From: Zanthoxylum bungeanum
Lineage: Eukaryota; Streptophyta; Magnoliopsida; Sapindales; Rutaceae
NCBI GenBank assembly: GCA_019454045.1
Contig: SKCR01025349.1
Span: 372,001-436,000 of the forward strand
Direction: 5' to 3'
Length of the DNA: 64,000 nt
Shown: positions 21,909 to 32,969 of the stretch, in pieces
Position numbering within the stretch: the stretch's first letter is position 1
How the letters are laid out: each line of letters starts with the position of its first letter
Position numbers and translations under genes: made by a program
Notes under the pieces: model-generated
The model's database searches: none
What the model was told of the DNA's origin: nothing
The model's input: the letters and a program-made list of their open reading frames with translations, nothing else

Positions 21909-22355
21909 CGCCGGACCTTGCTAACGTGCGCCTAATCATGGTAAAATGTGTCGGGACACGTGTAAAAATCTGAGAAGTCTGCTAACATGCGCCTTTGCTA
22001 ACGTGCGTCTGCCATGTGTCAATATCAGAGCAGATTCGCTAACGTGCGCTGTGACACGTGTCATCATCACATGCTGCTGACAATCGCCATCGCCATGTGT
22101 CATCTATGTGTCATCCACGTGTCAGCCATGTGGCGTCCACATCAGTCACATGCCGAGTCAGCTTGCCACGTGTCAGCCATGTCATCATCAGCCAATCATC
22201 TTATGCCACGTCTCATTTTCACATACTACTGACAATCGACATCGCCACATCATCGCCATATCATCGCCATGTCAGCATAATCATTAAGCTGCCGATGCCG
22301 CCAGGACACATGTCAGGATCTCTATTATTCACACCGTAATTCACAGCGCATCGCG
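21909..22355 (+). mobile_element. Athila-related LTR fragment in plus orientation, right part
   Basis: It continues the fragment at 9153-9359. It is rich in GCTAACGTGCGCC and CACGTGTC, the reverse complement of A1 U3 (about 10860-11290), with obvious divergence. It ends abruptly near 22350. A possible TGTAT duplication (9148-9152 and 22356-22360) brackets the two halves, and joining the G1 flanks there restores the order seen in the G1 5' LTR near 3930-3950. Confidence 0.65.
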
Positions 22356-23572
22356 TGTATGTAAGCCAATTGTATGTATGTGTTGTTGGATGATGTGATC
22401 TTTGATGTATCCATTGTTATGTGTGCTTCTTAGTTGGTTGCGTGATGACTGTAAATATGTCTGAATGTGTGTATGTGTATGATGGAACTCGTGATATATA
22501 TGGATTATGTATGCTTATGTGAGATGAATAGATGATTTGAAGCCGATGTGAATATCAGAGGTTATAAAACGTGTCTGTAAGTTGTATTGATATATACACC
22601 TATGTGTAAGGATTCTGAAATTATTTTTGCATGTATATAAAAGAAGTGTGCTATGGTATGTGTGAAGGTATATTAAACCCAAATGTTAAGCTATTGTAAG
22701 GTTATCATGGATTAAAGAAGGTTAGAGAAAGATTGTTTTGATATTGAAGAAAGAGGTTTTGGTATTAAAGATAGTTTATAACTGAACAGAAGAAAATTTG
22801 TTAGATTTACCGATTTGATGATATTTCAAAAATATTTAACTGTGACAAGTATTAATATGTGACTTCATGTTCAGAATTGAAATGGTTTCGATGTTATGTG
22901 ACATACTTTGTGATTTCGAATTCATGTATCGTGTTCTTTGGATGTCTAGCCACTATATTGACAATATGTAAATATGTAAATTTGATATGGGTAAAGTATA
23001 AAGGATAATAGAAAGCTGATAATTCTAAGACTCAAAACAACTTGATAATTCTGAAAAACTTCTAATGTAATTGACTTGTATGCTTTGTTTGTAGTGCTAG
23101 CATGGCTACTTACTGAGTTTTTAAAACTCACACCAAACCGGTTTGCTAGTTTTGCAGGTTGGCTTCCAGATTGGTCAACCACAACAGTTTTGGAAGTCAT
23201 ATTCGAGACTCGGATAACCCAAGCGGCAGTCACCCTCGAAAGTGTCCTGGAAGAAGTTGTAGAAGTTTAGGATATTTGATTTGTTGTTTTGTTTGTCGTG
23301 TTGAGCACGTCATTTGTATTAAGTAAATGATTTGATTGCTTATGATGACATGGGCACGGAGCCTTTAGGTGATGATTCTAATGTGTTGTTGTGGACATGA
23401 TGTCCATTTTGATATATGATGTTTGTTTCAGGTTCGTTTTGATGCTGGACTGAGATCTAGGTTGTCCGGTTTTAGGATACATCATGCCGGATTTTCATAA
23501 AATTAGAGGCTTATGGAGATTGGTCAATCCTGTCTCCTGCCGGTAGCATCCTGCCTCTAGCGGGGTGTTATA
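22356..23572 (+). repeat. 3' LTR of G1, right part
   Basis: It aligns with about 3940-5142. The last bases are TA rather than the expected CA. Small differences from the 5' copy are scattered throughout. Confidence 0.85.
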
Positions 23573-23705
23573 TATATATGCCGTATCGGAATGGTACATT
23601 TTCTACCTCGCAGTTGGTAAAACCGTACATTTCTAACATCTTATCAATGTACGTGGATTGCGACAATCCTATATGCTTCCTTTCTATATTCCGGTAAAGC
23701 CTTAT
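23573..23705 (-). pseudogene. Copia reverse transcriptase fragment (C0)
   Basis: The minus strand is open for about 44 codons and reads LYRNIERKHIGLSQSTYIDK, then VPFRYG, matching the RT segment after YVDD (compare GLSQSSYIEKVLKRFN in C2). Its orientation matches the C0 LTR at 1-1581. The RT end, RNase H and 3' untranslated part expected between them are missing, which suggests a deletion around the G1 insertion. It is cut on the right by A2. Confidence 0.75.
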
Positions 23706-25465
23706 TGATCGGTGAAATCACACACATAACACAAGCGCACATATCGCTCAAGTAGTATAAAAATATCGATCCCATGAGGAATTAAATGTTTACAAGTATC
23801 TAATTGGGATAAGAATGGAATGATTGCTTGATTGGTTGGTTGAATGTGGATTTGCTAAATAATTAAAAATACAAAATAAAACAAAGGAAATTAATAATAA
23901 ATAAATAAACATCTAGGGTTGTGATTCCACACAATATTATTCTAAAGATGAATTGATTCTCTTATACATGTGTAATAAATTAGTTTGTTAAACTGGAACA
24001 CGAAGATATGCAAAAGCCTCTTCCGATGGTCAGATGCAAACACCCAGAATAACCCAATTAACTATATTCTTATGTTAACCAAGTTACTCTGAATTCATTA
24101 AGTTCAAGTTCCAATTGTGGCTACCCTCACCCAACAGGTATATGTCTATCCTGTAAGGAAATCTACCTAGGGGACATCTACCCTAAGGTGAGATCGAGAG
24201 CTATTGAATCTAAGGCTGAAACCTAAAATCCCTTTTCCAATTTCATTTTAAGTTTACCACATCAATCTTATTAATGGCCAGTTAACAAGAATCATTAAGC
24301 TTAAGATTCAATAAAACAAGCCAAAGCATCACACATAATATAATTAAATCAATTATTAAACTCGTGACTATTGTGTTTCATCACTTTCATAGAATCAAAA
24401 TAAAATATTGGGGTTAGGGGATCCACCTTTAATATTTCAAATAAAGAAATCTCACTTTATTATAATATAAATATTATCAGTGTTACCCATTTAAGTCAAA
24501 CCAGCCATAAAGGCGATATTATTATTTGTCAATAAACTAGCCATATATGCGGTAATCATCTGTCATCTAAAGACCGACCATAGAGGCGTTGTCACCTTAT
24601 GTCAAATAAATAAAACCAGCCATTAAGGCGGTATCAAATTTAATCCATATTATTAAATTACAATTTTCATATTATAAAATAAGTAAGATTAATCTACCTC
24701 ATCAAATTAAAGGTTTCACCATTCCCCCAGCGGAAATTAACTACTAAACATAAAAGAAAGTAAACACACACAAACTATTATTACTAAAAATAAAAATACA
24801 TTACAAAACTACTAAATAAAGCACACAAGATACAATCCTTAATTCATTATTAAGAAACCAAGGAAAGTATGAAATTTACAAATGAAATGGCTGTGTATTT
24901 ATAGGCAAAATTTTGCCTCCACAAATTTCTCCACCAAACATGGCACCAAATCTTCCACCAAACATGCAAGCATGTTTGGTGGAAGTTTGACAATTGCCAT
25001 TTTTTATTTTTATTTTGAAAATGACTTTAATAATTACACATAACACACTTCCCGATGTTTTATCAATTTTGGTCATGAAAAATTCCGAATTCGAAATTAT
25101 TATGAACCTCAAAGTTGTAGATCTTTGGGTCTTCTTTAATCTCGAACCTAAATCACCTCAATCCGATATCAGAGTAGAAAGTTATGGCCAAAGTATGAAA
25201 ATTACGTAAAGTTGAAATTTCCGAAATTGTACTTCGTTAGAAAGCCATTTCAAGTTTCCAACCTCCAACCTCCAAAATCAAAATGTCAAGTCCAAAATTT
25301 TCCCTTATTTGTTCCATATTTCATCCTGATTGATTCCATTGAGTTCTGATTTTATTTTATCTGCAAAATAAACTAAAACACATCAAAACGTTCATAAAAC
25401 TCGGGAAACTATACAAAATATTAGGTCAAATGGGCGGTAAATATTGATATAATTTCTGCTCATCA
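23706..25465 (-). repeat. 3' LTR of A2
   Basis: The 1760 bp run from TGATCGG to CTCATCA. It contains CAGCCATAAAGGCG-type repeats at 24500-24640 and a TATA box at 24896-24905. Its outermost 25330-25465 part resembles the A1 LTR end (AAACACATCAAAA, ATACAAAATATTAGG). Confidence 0.85.
24896..24905 (-). promoter_or_regulatory. TATA box of the A2 3' LTR
   Basis: The minus strand reads CCTATAAATA, at the same relative place as in A1. Unlike A1 there is no G-box cluster upstream. The 5' LTR of A2 has lost this region. Confidence 0.65.
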
Positions 25466-25477
25466 CACCCCCAAACC
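25466..25477 (-). other. A2 polypurine tract
   Basis: GGTTTGGGGGTG on the minus strand is identical to the A1 tract. Confidence 0.7.
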
Positions 25478-27078
25478 TAACATTTTGTTAGTCCTCGAGC
25501 AAAACAACAAAATAAAATAAAATAAAAACTGAAACTAAATTAAACTAAGCCACTTTCGTAGGGATCACGGTTGTATTTACCGTATGTAACAAGCCTTTAA
25601 ACCCCTAGGTGTCCTTGGTGGACGAGTTGTAGTCTCGTGAGGGCTTACAGTGACGATACCCACAAACGTCAATGAAATACACACAAAAGCAAAAAAGACA
25701 AAAGAAACAAATGAAAAAGAAATAAAATAAAAGAAAATAATAGCTATATATACAATGTCCTCAGATAATTTCTAGAAACAAAGTTAAAGGAACCTTCAAA
25801 ATGCAAACTACAACTAAAATCATTTCCTTTGAACAAAGTATCTAAATCCTACTCTGAGTGTGTGTGTGAATATCCCTACAAACAGCTTCGATTCTAAGTT
25901 ATTAACTAGGTGAGTTTGTCTCAATTCTCAGTAGTTAATGGGTCAAACCAACCTGACTATCTAAAATTGGTTATGTCTACTACAATCTGCGCAAAGTGAG
26001 GTATGTGATTTTTTTTTGTAACATCTTTAATCCATGTAGCGAGCTTTAGGCCAGTGACTCTCAAACCAGTTGGCTTTAGGGCACTAAGTGTTAAAACACC
26101 CCTACAGACTTAATTACTCATATCTCAGATGTTAAAAGTTCTCCCGTTTGACTCGAACAATCTCTATTTACTGAGGCAAGATGCCTGATTACTAAGTAAG
26201 ATCTTTTATTTATTTATCTCTTTTTTTTTCTTTTTTTCTTTTTTTCTTTTTTTCATCATCATACCGCACATCATAAATAAATGTAGACAGAAATAGATAT
26301 TCAGACAAACGGTCATTTATCAACCACCGATAATTTCAACTAGTCACTTTGTCAATTCCATATTATCTAACTACTACAGAACTATTTTTTAGTGCATATG
26401 ATTCTAACCTAGATATTAGGCTCAAAGTATAAGATAAAAGTGAAATTAGCATTAATCTTTTCCTAGAACTTTTTACTAAGACAAACAATCTCATCATCAG
26501 ACTATATATATATTTTTTTCATTTTCTTAAAGCATGCAAAGAAATTAAAACATGCAAAACACACGGCATGCAGGGAATAAAAACATGCAGTAAAAGAAAA
26601 AAATGACGGAGAAGACAAATAAACATAAACAACCTCACCCCCAAACCTAAACCTAGCATTTTCCCCAATGCGTTACAAAACAAAAGAATGATAAAGGAAC
26701 AATGTTACCGTGATTTCTTTTAGGGGTCATTTAACCTTTTTTTTTGTAAAATCAAGTCACTTGACGAATATATCCACTAGGACGCGTATTAAGAGTTGAC
26801 TCCTTACTCCGCCGTCTCTACTGAATTGACTTTTTAACTTCGCGATTTTGTCAAACTTTAAACCGTGATAATCCTGTTTTCACTGGTTTGCTTTGCCTTA
26901 AATGCTCCGTCTGTGTTTTTTCCCTGAAAAATAACACACAAAATTAAAATCTCTACAACATGTATACACAAAATATAAAAAATTTGAATTTAAAAAAAAA
27001 ATAAAAAATTTGCATGGGTTGCCTCCCTACTAGCCCTGAATTTTTTGCTTTCAGCCAGACGTGACTGAAATCCAACCG
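25478..27078 (-). other. A2 3' non-coding region
   Basis: The stretch has no intact gene. It holds one copy of the GCGAGCTTTAGG block duplicated in A1, T-rich tracts, the CACCCCCAAACCTAA segment at 26635 and a stop-ridden version of the A1 Cys-cluster ORF at about 26760-26870. It serves as an empty-site comparison showing that the LOG sequence in A1 is an addition. Confidence 0.65.
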
Positions 27079-28014
27079 TCAAGGAGGTTTCAACATGGTT
27101 TTGGATGTCTGATTAAAGACAATCTCATGTGTGTTTCTTTTGAAAGGTCTCTTCCAACGATAAAGTGGCAAAAAGAATTGTGTCTCATTCAGTGCTTGTG
27201 CAACCTTATTAAACTTTGTCGCTCCAGTGATTCCTGAAAAGAAAGAAATAAAATCAGGAGGTCTCGTATGGTGCTTGACTTTGAATGGGAGTTCCATTAT
27301 GTCAAGCTTTTGAGCGGTGTATTTGATTTGTACTCCCCAATACAGTGATGTTTCTCCTGAATGCATGAGATCTTTAATAAGGTCAGACATTTGCTCCTCC
27401 ATCTGTTCTGCATCTTGCTCCATTTTTTCTTCACAGATGTATTTTAGGATTTCTTTGTTCAGCTCTTCATTTGTCATCTGTGAAATGCATGCTCCATATG
27501 TGTCAACCTGATGATGTAAAGATGTGTCTGATTGTAGGCTTTTGTCCTCTGTGGTTGATATGAATGGCTCGGGTAGCTCTTCTTGAAACATCAGTGCAAT
27601 GCATGCTCCAAGATCTTCATTTTGAGGATGAAAAGTTTCATCCTCACTTGTAGTTGGTACAAATAGCTCAGCTACTTGTTCCTCGTTAGAGTCTAATGAA
27701 TAATAAAAATCAAATTGAGATTTTGCTGGTTCGGGCTCCAGAACAGATATTTCTGATTCTTGATACTGCTCAGCTTCTTCCATTGTTAAGGTGTCATCGT
27801 GAAGTGCTTGATACTGCTCAGCTTCTTCCCCTGTTAAGGTGTCATCGTGAAGTGCTTGATACTTGAAGGCTTCGTCAATTTCATCAGAAATTGTTTCGTG
27901 AGATATGAAGTTTTGGTTTTCTGTTAATTGTCTCGTTTGATCTGTCAGTCTCTGAAGCATTTCATCCAACTTTTCGTTTCTTTTCTTAAGTATGTCTATT
28001 ATCTCTCTTATCAT
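27079..28014 (-). CDS. A2 gag-derived protein, C-terminal 311 codons
   Basis: This open frame follows directly after a TAG that ends 28015-28275, in the same frame, so the two probably were one protein of about 398 residues. The N-terminus (IREIIDILKKRNEKLDEML) looks coiled-coil. It is followed by 16-residue repeats (YQALHDDTLT twice), an acidic middle, and a basic end (FLPLYRWKRPFKRNTHEI). No protease, RT or integrase motif is present. Keeping a long open frame in a pol-less element hints at selection on a gag-like product, or simply youth. I do not recognise it beyond its Athila context. Confidence 0.5.
   Translation of the reverse strand: MIREIIDILKKRNEKLDEMLQRLTDQTRQLTENQNFISHETISDEIDEAFKYQALHDDTLTGEEAEQYQALHDDTLTMEEAEQYQESEISVLEPEPAKSQFDFYYSLDSNEEQVAELFVPTTSEDETFHPQNEDLGACIALMFQEELPEPFISTTEDKSLQSDTSLHHQVDTYGACISQMTNEELNKEILKYICEEKMEQDAEQMEEQMSDLIKDLMHSGETSLYWGVQIKYTAQKLDIMELPFKVKHHTRPPDFISFFSGITGATKFNKVAQALNETQFFLPLYRWKRPFKRNTHEIVFNQTSKTMLKPP
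27761..27863. repeat. 48-bp in-frame tandem repeat in the A2 ORF
   Basis: Two full units start at TGATACTGCT (27761 and 27809) and a third stub is at 27857. Unit length is a multiple of three and adds 16 residues per copy. Confidence 0.9.
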
Positions 28015-28275
28015 CTATTTTTCCTCTGGTGAATATTGTTCTGGTTCTTGATGATCGTAGGTTGATGGTGGATAAGATGGAGAATAAGATTCAGTGAAAT
28101 ATGCTGGTTCATCATACCATGAAGGATGTTGATAGTTCTGCCACCCTGAATTGTAGTTGTACTCGCAATAATCACTAGGGTGGTTACCATTGCATATCTC
28201 ACATCTCTGAATTGGTCGAGCAAATGTTGTGTTGAATGGCTCTGACATCCATGGATAGTTGTTTGAGCTGGACAA
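28015..28275 (-). pseudogene. A2 gag N-terminal/zinc-knuckle part
   Basis: The 86 codons contain CEICNGNHPSDYC, a CX2CX3HX4C variant of the retroviral zinc knuckle, and a GWQNYQHPSWYDEP tail resembling the GWRNHPNFSW tail of A1 gag. It ends in TAG and the next codon is the ATG of the 311-codon frame. Upstream, an out-of-frame stretch (MEHYWAMGELRALQ, about 28367) probably belongs to the same gene. Confidence 0.55.
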
Positions 28276-28478
28276 CAGGCTTCAGAAAATCGAACTGTTG
28301 CTCCATGATTTGGGGTGTATCATTTCTTTGTAAAGCTCGTAATTCTCCCATCGCCCAATAATGTTCCATTTCAACCACCTGAAAAATAAAAGAAATAAAA
28401 ATTACAGATAAAAAAATGAAGAAAATTAGATACAAGTAAAATAGATAGCTTCAAAATTAATAACTCAAGAAAAATAAG

Positions 28479-28496
28479 TCCCCGACAACGACGACA
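28479..28496 (-). other. A2 primer-binding site, decayed tRNA-Asp type
   Basis: TCCCCGACAACGACGACA on the plus strand differs by about four bases from the perfect tRNA-Asp 3' end match in A1, in the same position relative to the LTR. Confidence 0.65.
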
Positions 28497-28502
28497 AAAA
28501 CT

Positions 28503-29651
28503 TGATCGGTGAAATCACACATGTAATGCAAGTACACGTATCGATCAAGTAGTATAAAAATATCGATCCAACGAGGACTTAATTTCTACTGTTGTTATTA
28601 ATTATTGATGCTAAATGTTTACAGGTATCTAATGGGATGAGAAGGGAATGATTGCTTGATTGGTTGGTTGAATGTGGATTTGCTAAATAATTAAAAAAAC
28701 AAAATAAAACAAAGGAAATTAATAATAAAGAAAATAAACATCTAGGGTTGTGATTCCACACAATATTATTCTAAAGATGAATTGATTCTCTTATACATGT
28801 GTAATAAATTAGTTTGTTAACTGGAACACGAAGATATGCAAAAGCCTCTTCCGATGGTCAGATGCAAACACCCAGAATAACCCAATTAACTATATTCCTA
28901 TGTTAACCAAGTTACTCTGAATTCATTAAGTTCAAGTTCCAATTATGGCTACCCTCGCACGACAGGTATATGTCTATCCTGTAAGAAAATCTACCTAAGG
29001 GACATCTACCCTAAGGTGAGATCGAGAGCTATTGAATCTAAGGCTGAAACCTAAAATCCCTTTTCCAAGTTAATTTTAAGTTTACCACATCAATCTTATT
29101 AATGGCCAGTTAACAAGAATCATTAAGCTTAAGATTCAATAAAACAATCCAAAGCATCACACATAATATAATTAAATCAATTATTAAACTCGTGAATATT
29201 GTGTTTCATCACTTCCCTAAAATAAAAATAAAATACTGGGTTTAGGGGATCCACCTTTAATATTTCAAATATAGAAATCTCACTTTATTATAATATAAAA
29301 ATTATCAGTGTTATCCATTTAAGTCAAACCAGCCATAAATGCGGTGTTATTATTTGTCCATGAACCAACCATATAGGCGATAATCATCTGTCACCTAAAG
29401 ACCGACTATATAGGCGGTGTCACATTATGTCAAATAAATAAAACCAGCCATTAAGGCGGTATAAACTTTAATCAATATTATTAAATTACAATTTTCATAT
29501 TATAAAATAAGTGAGATTAATCTACCTCATCATATTAAAGGTTTCACCCTTCCCCCAACGAAAATTAACTACTAAACATAAAATAAAGTAAACACACACA
29601 AACTATTATTAGTAAAAATAAAAATAAAAATACATTACAAAACTACTAAAT
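28503..29651 (-). repeat. 5' LTR of A2, truncated
   Basis: It matches 23706-24811 but stops at ACTACTAAAT. The remaining roughly 650 bp of U3, including the TATA box, are absent, so this copy cannot drive transcription of A2. Confidence 0.85.
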
Positions 29652-29762
29652 GGGACTTGTGCAGCGTGTGACAGTGACAACCCTATCAAAGTCATGCATG
29701 TATTTTTGACTTATCTATTTTATCGGCTGTTGCCAGACTTACCTGTTGTTTCGCTGCTTTTA
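29652..29762 (-). other. Unassigned 111 bp between A2 and the T1 array
   Basis: The sequence starts TGGGACTTGTGCAGCG after the A2 breakpoint. It is similar to nothing else in the window and is presumed to be the T1 3' region. Confidence 0.3.
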
Positions 29763-30880
29763 TGAGATGGTTTGATCTCTGGGATTTATTCCTGAACTGA
29801 GTTGAGTTGATGGTGAGGTGCTTCGACCTTTGGGATTTGTTCCTTAACTGAGTTGAGTTGATGGTGATGTGCTTCGACCCTTGAGATTTGTTCCCGAACC
29901 ATGCTGGCTGTGAGATGCTTCGATCTCTGGGATTTATTCCCAAACTTTGCTGAGTTGATGGCGAGGTGCTTCGACCCCTGGTATTATTCCCGAACCATGC
30001 TGGGTGTGAGATGCTTCGATCTATGGGCTTTATTCCTGAACTGTGATGAGTTGATGGCGAGGTGCTTCGACCCCTGGGCTTTATTCCCGAACCATGCTGG
30101 TTGTGAGATGCTTCGATCTCTGGGCTTTATTCCCGAACTGTGCTGAGTTGATGGTGAGGTGCTTCGCCCTTGGGCTTTATTCCCGAACTATGCTGGGTGT
30201 GAGATTCTTCGATCTCTGGGATTTATTCCCGATCTGTGCTGAGTTTATGGCGAGGTGCTTCGACCCTTGGGCTTTATTCCCCAACCATGCTGGGTGTGAG
30301 ATGTTTCTATCTCTACGGTTCATTCCCAAACCATTCCTAGTGTGAGATTCTTCGATCTTTGCGATTCATTCCAGAACAATTCCTAGTGTGAGATGCTTCG
30401 ATCTCTGGGTTTTATTCTCGAACGGTTCAGAGTTGATGGAGAGGTGATTCGACCCCTAGGCTTCATTCCCGAACCATCATGGGTGCGAGATGCTTCGATC
30501 TCTGCGATTTATTCCTGAACCATTCCTAGTGTGAGATGCTTCGATCTATGGGCTTTATTCCTGAACTGTATGGAGTTGATGGCGAGGTGCTTTGACCTCT
30601 GGGCTTCAATCCCGAACCATCATAGGTGTGAGATGCTTCGATCTCTGCGGTTCATTCCCAAACTATTCTTAGTTTGAGATGCTTCGATCTCTATGGTTCA
30701 TTCCCGAACCATTCCTAGTGTGAGATGCTTAGATCTCTGGGCTTCATTTCTGAACTGACGGCTAGGTGCTTCGACCTCTGGGATTCATTCCCAAATCCTG
30801 TTGGGTGATGGCGTTTTGGTCCACCTGGGTGACTCTTTGATCCACTTGCGAGTTTTTTTCTATGATGATGAGGTACTTCA
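29763..30880. repeat. T1 3' tandem array of alternating ~51/46 bp monomers
   Basis: About 22 monomers share GAGATGCTTCGATCTCTGGG and TTTATTCCCGAAC. Type A (~51 bp) ends GAGTTGATGG and type B (~46 bp) ends CTGGGTG. They alternate A-B for the first ten or so, giving a ~97 bp higher-order unit. A third subtype ending CATTCCTAGTG prevails after 30300. Arrays in the 3' untranslated region of Tat-lineage elements are a known source of plant satellites. ORFs through the array are by-products of its open frames. Confidence 0.9.
30876..30880. other. Target-site duplication CTTCA, left copy (C1)
   Basis: CTTCA stands directly before the C1 LTR and again directly after it at 40885-40889. It lies inside an array monomer (GAGGTACTTCA / ACCTCTAGG). 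Confidence 0.9.
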
Positions 30881-32955
30881 TGTTGGAGATCTCTAAGTCC
30901 CGAGGATCGAATATAAAGCATAAAATATAAGTGCGAATACAACGAGGGAGTTGCGAAATACTCACATCGATCGATTGAACGACGCGCGAGGCAACAAAAC
31001 TTCTTTTTCTGCCCACTGCATGCTCGGCAGTTCACTGGTTTTGCTCCATGGTGTGCTCGGCAATCATCAAGTTTTTGAGCTCCAAGCTTCGTCAAACGAT
31101 TCCAAGCTCATGGGTGGACTTCCCTATCACCTTCGCATGTCTCTCGGAGTGCTAGCTCTTGTGATTTGTGCCACAAAAATCACCACACTTACTTCCCATC
31201 CTCTCGGTTTTTACAGAAAAAATAGCCCCAAGGTCGTGTGAGAGGAAGAAGAAACAGAGGAGAGAGAGATGCAAAATGTGTAATGTCATTTTTATTTTCA
31301 AAAAAAAATTAAACATATACCATTTTCATTACAAAAAGTAAAAGGCAAAATCAATTAAATTCCTTCCAACTTCCACATCACTGTTCACATCATTCAATCA
31401 AGTTTTCAAGTCACATCACTCAAAGTAACAAGTGATTTGACGCTTGAAGTGACTAGTTGTTTGACGCTTGATGTGACTAATGATTTGACGCTTGATGTGA
31501 CTTGCGTGCCTCACTCAAATTCGAAATGCGAATGTGCTCGCAAACACTCTCGGGCTCGGGTTCGCTAATTCCAAATTAATGAATTTTCCGTTGCGACGCA
31601 ATTAAATGATTACGCCTAGCGAAGTCACTATTCACGTCGCTAACGAATTAATTCTAAATTAATTCGTTCGCCCGAATTAAAATCTAATTTTAATTCCGCG
31701 TCGAAATCCAATTTCATTTAATATATGTAATATATTATTTTATCGATTAATTCCAAATTAATCGTTATCTCTCTTTAATTGATATTTTATCCCAGATAAA
31801 ATATCTCCGCAATTAATCCGAGATTAATTTTCTCTCTATTCTAATTAATCCCAGATTAATTAAAAGTATGAGTCATAAGTCATCGGTGAATCTTTGGGAA
31901 GCGACCCATGAGATCCCCGGATATGTTGGCAGTAAATGCGGTCGTCGGACTATCCGAACTTGTGAGTACCTAGTACTACGTTTATACCGATTTACAAGAC
32001 AAGGTTGGCTTCTAGCAAAGCGCCATGCCTACCCAATTCTCCAGAAATATCCTTACAGGAATAAGGATCTATATTAGGCGTAGTATACGTAGTATTGCGT
32101 ATTTCGATCCAGTATCGGATGATCACATGCAAGGCCTGGGGCTGGTACAGTGTCTGCTCCGTACGAAGCATATATCGGATTACGAGCAACTAGTCTCTTT
32201 AATATCGGATAATCATGACCAAGTCATAATATCCCGACGGTTGCAACCTTTTTAGAGAACCAGTTCTGTATCCCTGCGCGATTATTAACTCTATATGACT
32301 GGAGTGACACTTCTGTCTTGACATAACACCCAACACACTACGATTCTCGGTATACCCAGAAGAGGCATACACAGAAACCGGTTAAAGCCTTGGACGACCA
32401 AAACCAAAGTATATTGATTGTCGTAAGTATTAGCGGTGTAAGTCTCAAGTTAAGACCAAATACACCTACCCTGATTTTGGACTTCCATAGACACATAATC
32501 ATACTACCAATGGAATTCCGAGGGGGTCTATCCAGAGCGAAGCTGTTTCCTATACCATCGGTAAAACACAACCTCCTATTACACTTGCATGAGTATCCTA
32601 TACCCAAATATATGAGAACTATGTCATTGTGCCCTCACAACGTTCACAAGTGTAATACTAGTCTTTTACGTATTCATCGGTGTCCAATCTCGATAGTACT
32701 CTGACTAGGGATATTTAATTATTTATCCTTCATGGACTGATACTGTCTCATATCATTCTCAATCTATAAACAAATCATAAGGACCTTCTATCATTTATAT
32801 ATCTTGGTGATCTAATCACAAATGATAAGAGATCAATCTCCTTTGTCACATAGTTAATTTGTACAGAGATCAATCTCCTTTGTCACATAGTTAATTTGTA
32901 CAACAACACCATGATCTGTACAAATAGTGACGCTATGGGTCATAATTGTCCAACA
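30881..32955 (-). repeat. 3' LTR of C1
   Basis: The 2075 bp end CCAACA before ATCTCCCACTTGG. They share the block GTGAATCTTTGGGAAGCGACCC and the following ~800 bp with C2 and C3 LTRs, so the three are subfamilies of one Copia family. Confidence 0.9.
31432..31503. repeat. Triple 24-bp tandem repeat in the C1 LTR
   Basis: Three consecutive 24-bp units each contain TTTGACGCTTGA and end GTGACT. The 5' LTR has the same three at 39398-39469. C2 and C3 LTRs lack it. Each unit holds a TTGAC core. Confidence 0.9.
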
Positions 32956-32967
32956 ATCTCCCACTTG
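32956..32967 (-). other. C1 polypurine tract
   Basis: The minus strand reads CCAAGTGGGAGAT next to the LTR. The same tract is in C2 and C3. Confidence 0.75.
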
Positions 32968-32969
32968 GC

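Larger units (their letters stand above)
1611..23572 (+). mobile_element. G1: non-autonomous (LARD-like) Ty3/Gypsy-type element, split by nested insertions
   Basis: Two long direct repeats start TGTAATATCCCGA at 1611 and 7159. The first ends GGGGTGTTACA at 5142; the second ends GGGGTGTTATA at 23572 after a ~13 kb nested insertion. A primer-binding site close to TGGTATCAGAGC follows the first repeat, and a purine tract precedes the second. The interior is only 2.0 kb and shows no gag or pol motif in any frame. Long LTRs with a non-coding interior define large retrotransposon derivatives, which need proteins from a partner. The termini and the GGACGAATTTTTATAAGGAG context resemble plant chromovirus (Tekay/Del-like) elements; that assignment is inference. 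Flanks show no clear target-site duplication. Confidence 0.8.
23706..29651 (-). mobile_element. A2: non-autonomous Athila-related element, 5' LTR truncated
   Basis: LTR copies start TGATCGGTGAAATCAC at 23706 and 28503. The interior is only 3.0 kb and encodes no PR, RT or INT. It shares the polypurine tract, adjacent 3' region, GCATGGGTTGCCTCCCT segment (27013) and tRNA-Asp-like primer site with A1. One long gag-like frame with an internal TAG is present. The left flank is the C0 RT scrap; the right end is a breakpoint into T1 at 29651, so no target duplication can be read. Confidence 0.85.

Noticed and set aside
22014..22339. Plus-strand ORFs of 72 and 93 codons
   Set aside because: They read through the inverted U3 repeats of the Athila-related LTR fragment.
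1606..23577. Target-site duplication for G1
   Set aside because: GATGT on the left and TATAT on the right do not match.
29692..30345. Several 80-codon ORFs on both strands in 29692-30345
   Set aside because: They are open frames through the T1 tandem array. Monomer length changes shift the frame and no start or domain is supported.
29763..30880. CRISPR array
   Set aside because: Whole monomers repeat head to tail with no unique spacers, in a eukaryotic retrotransposon context.
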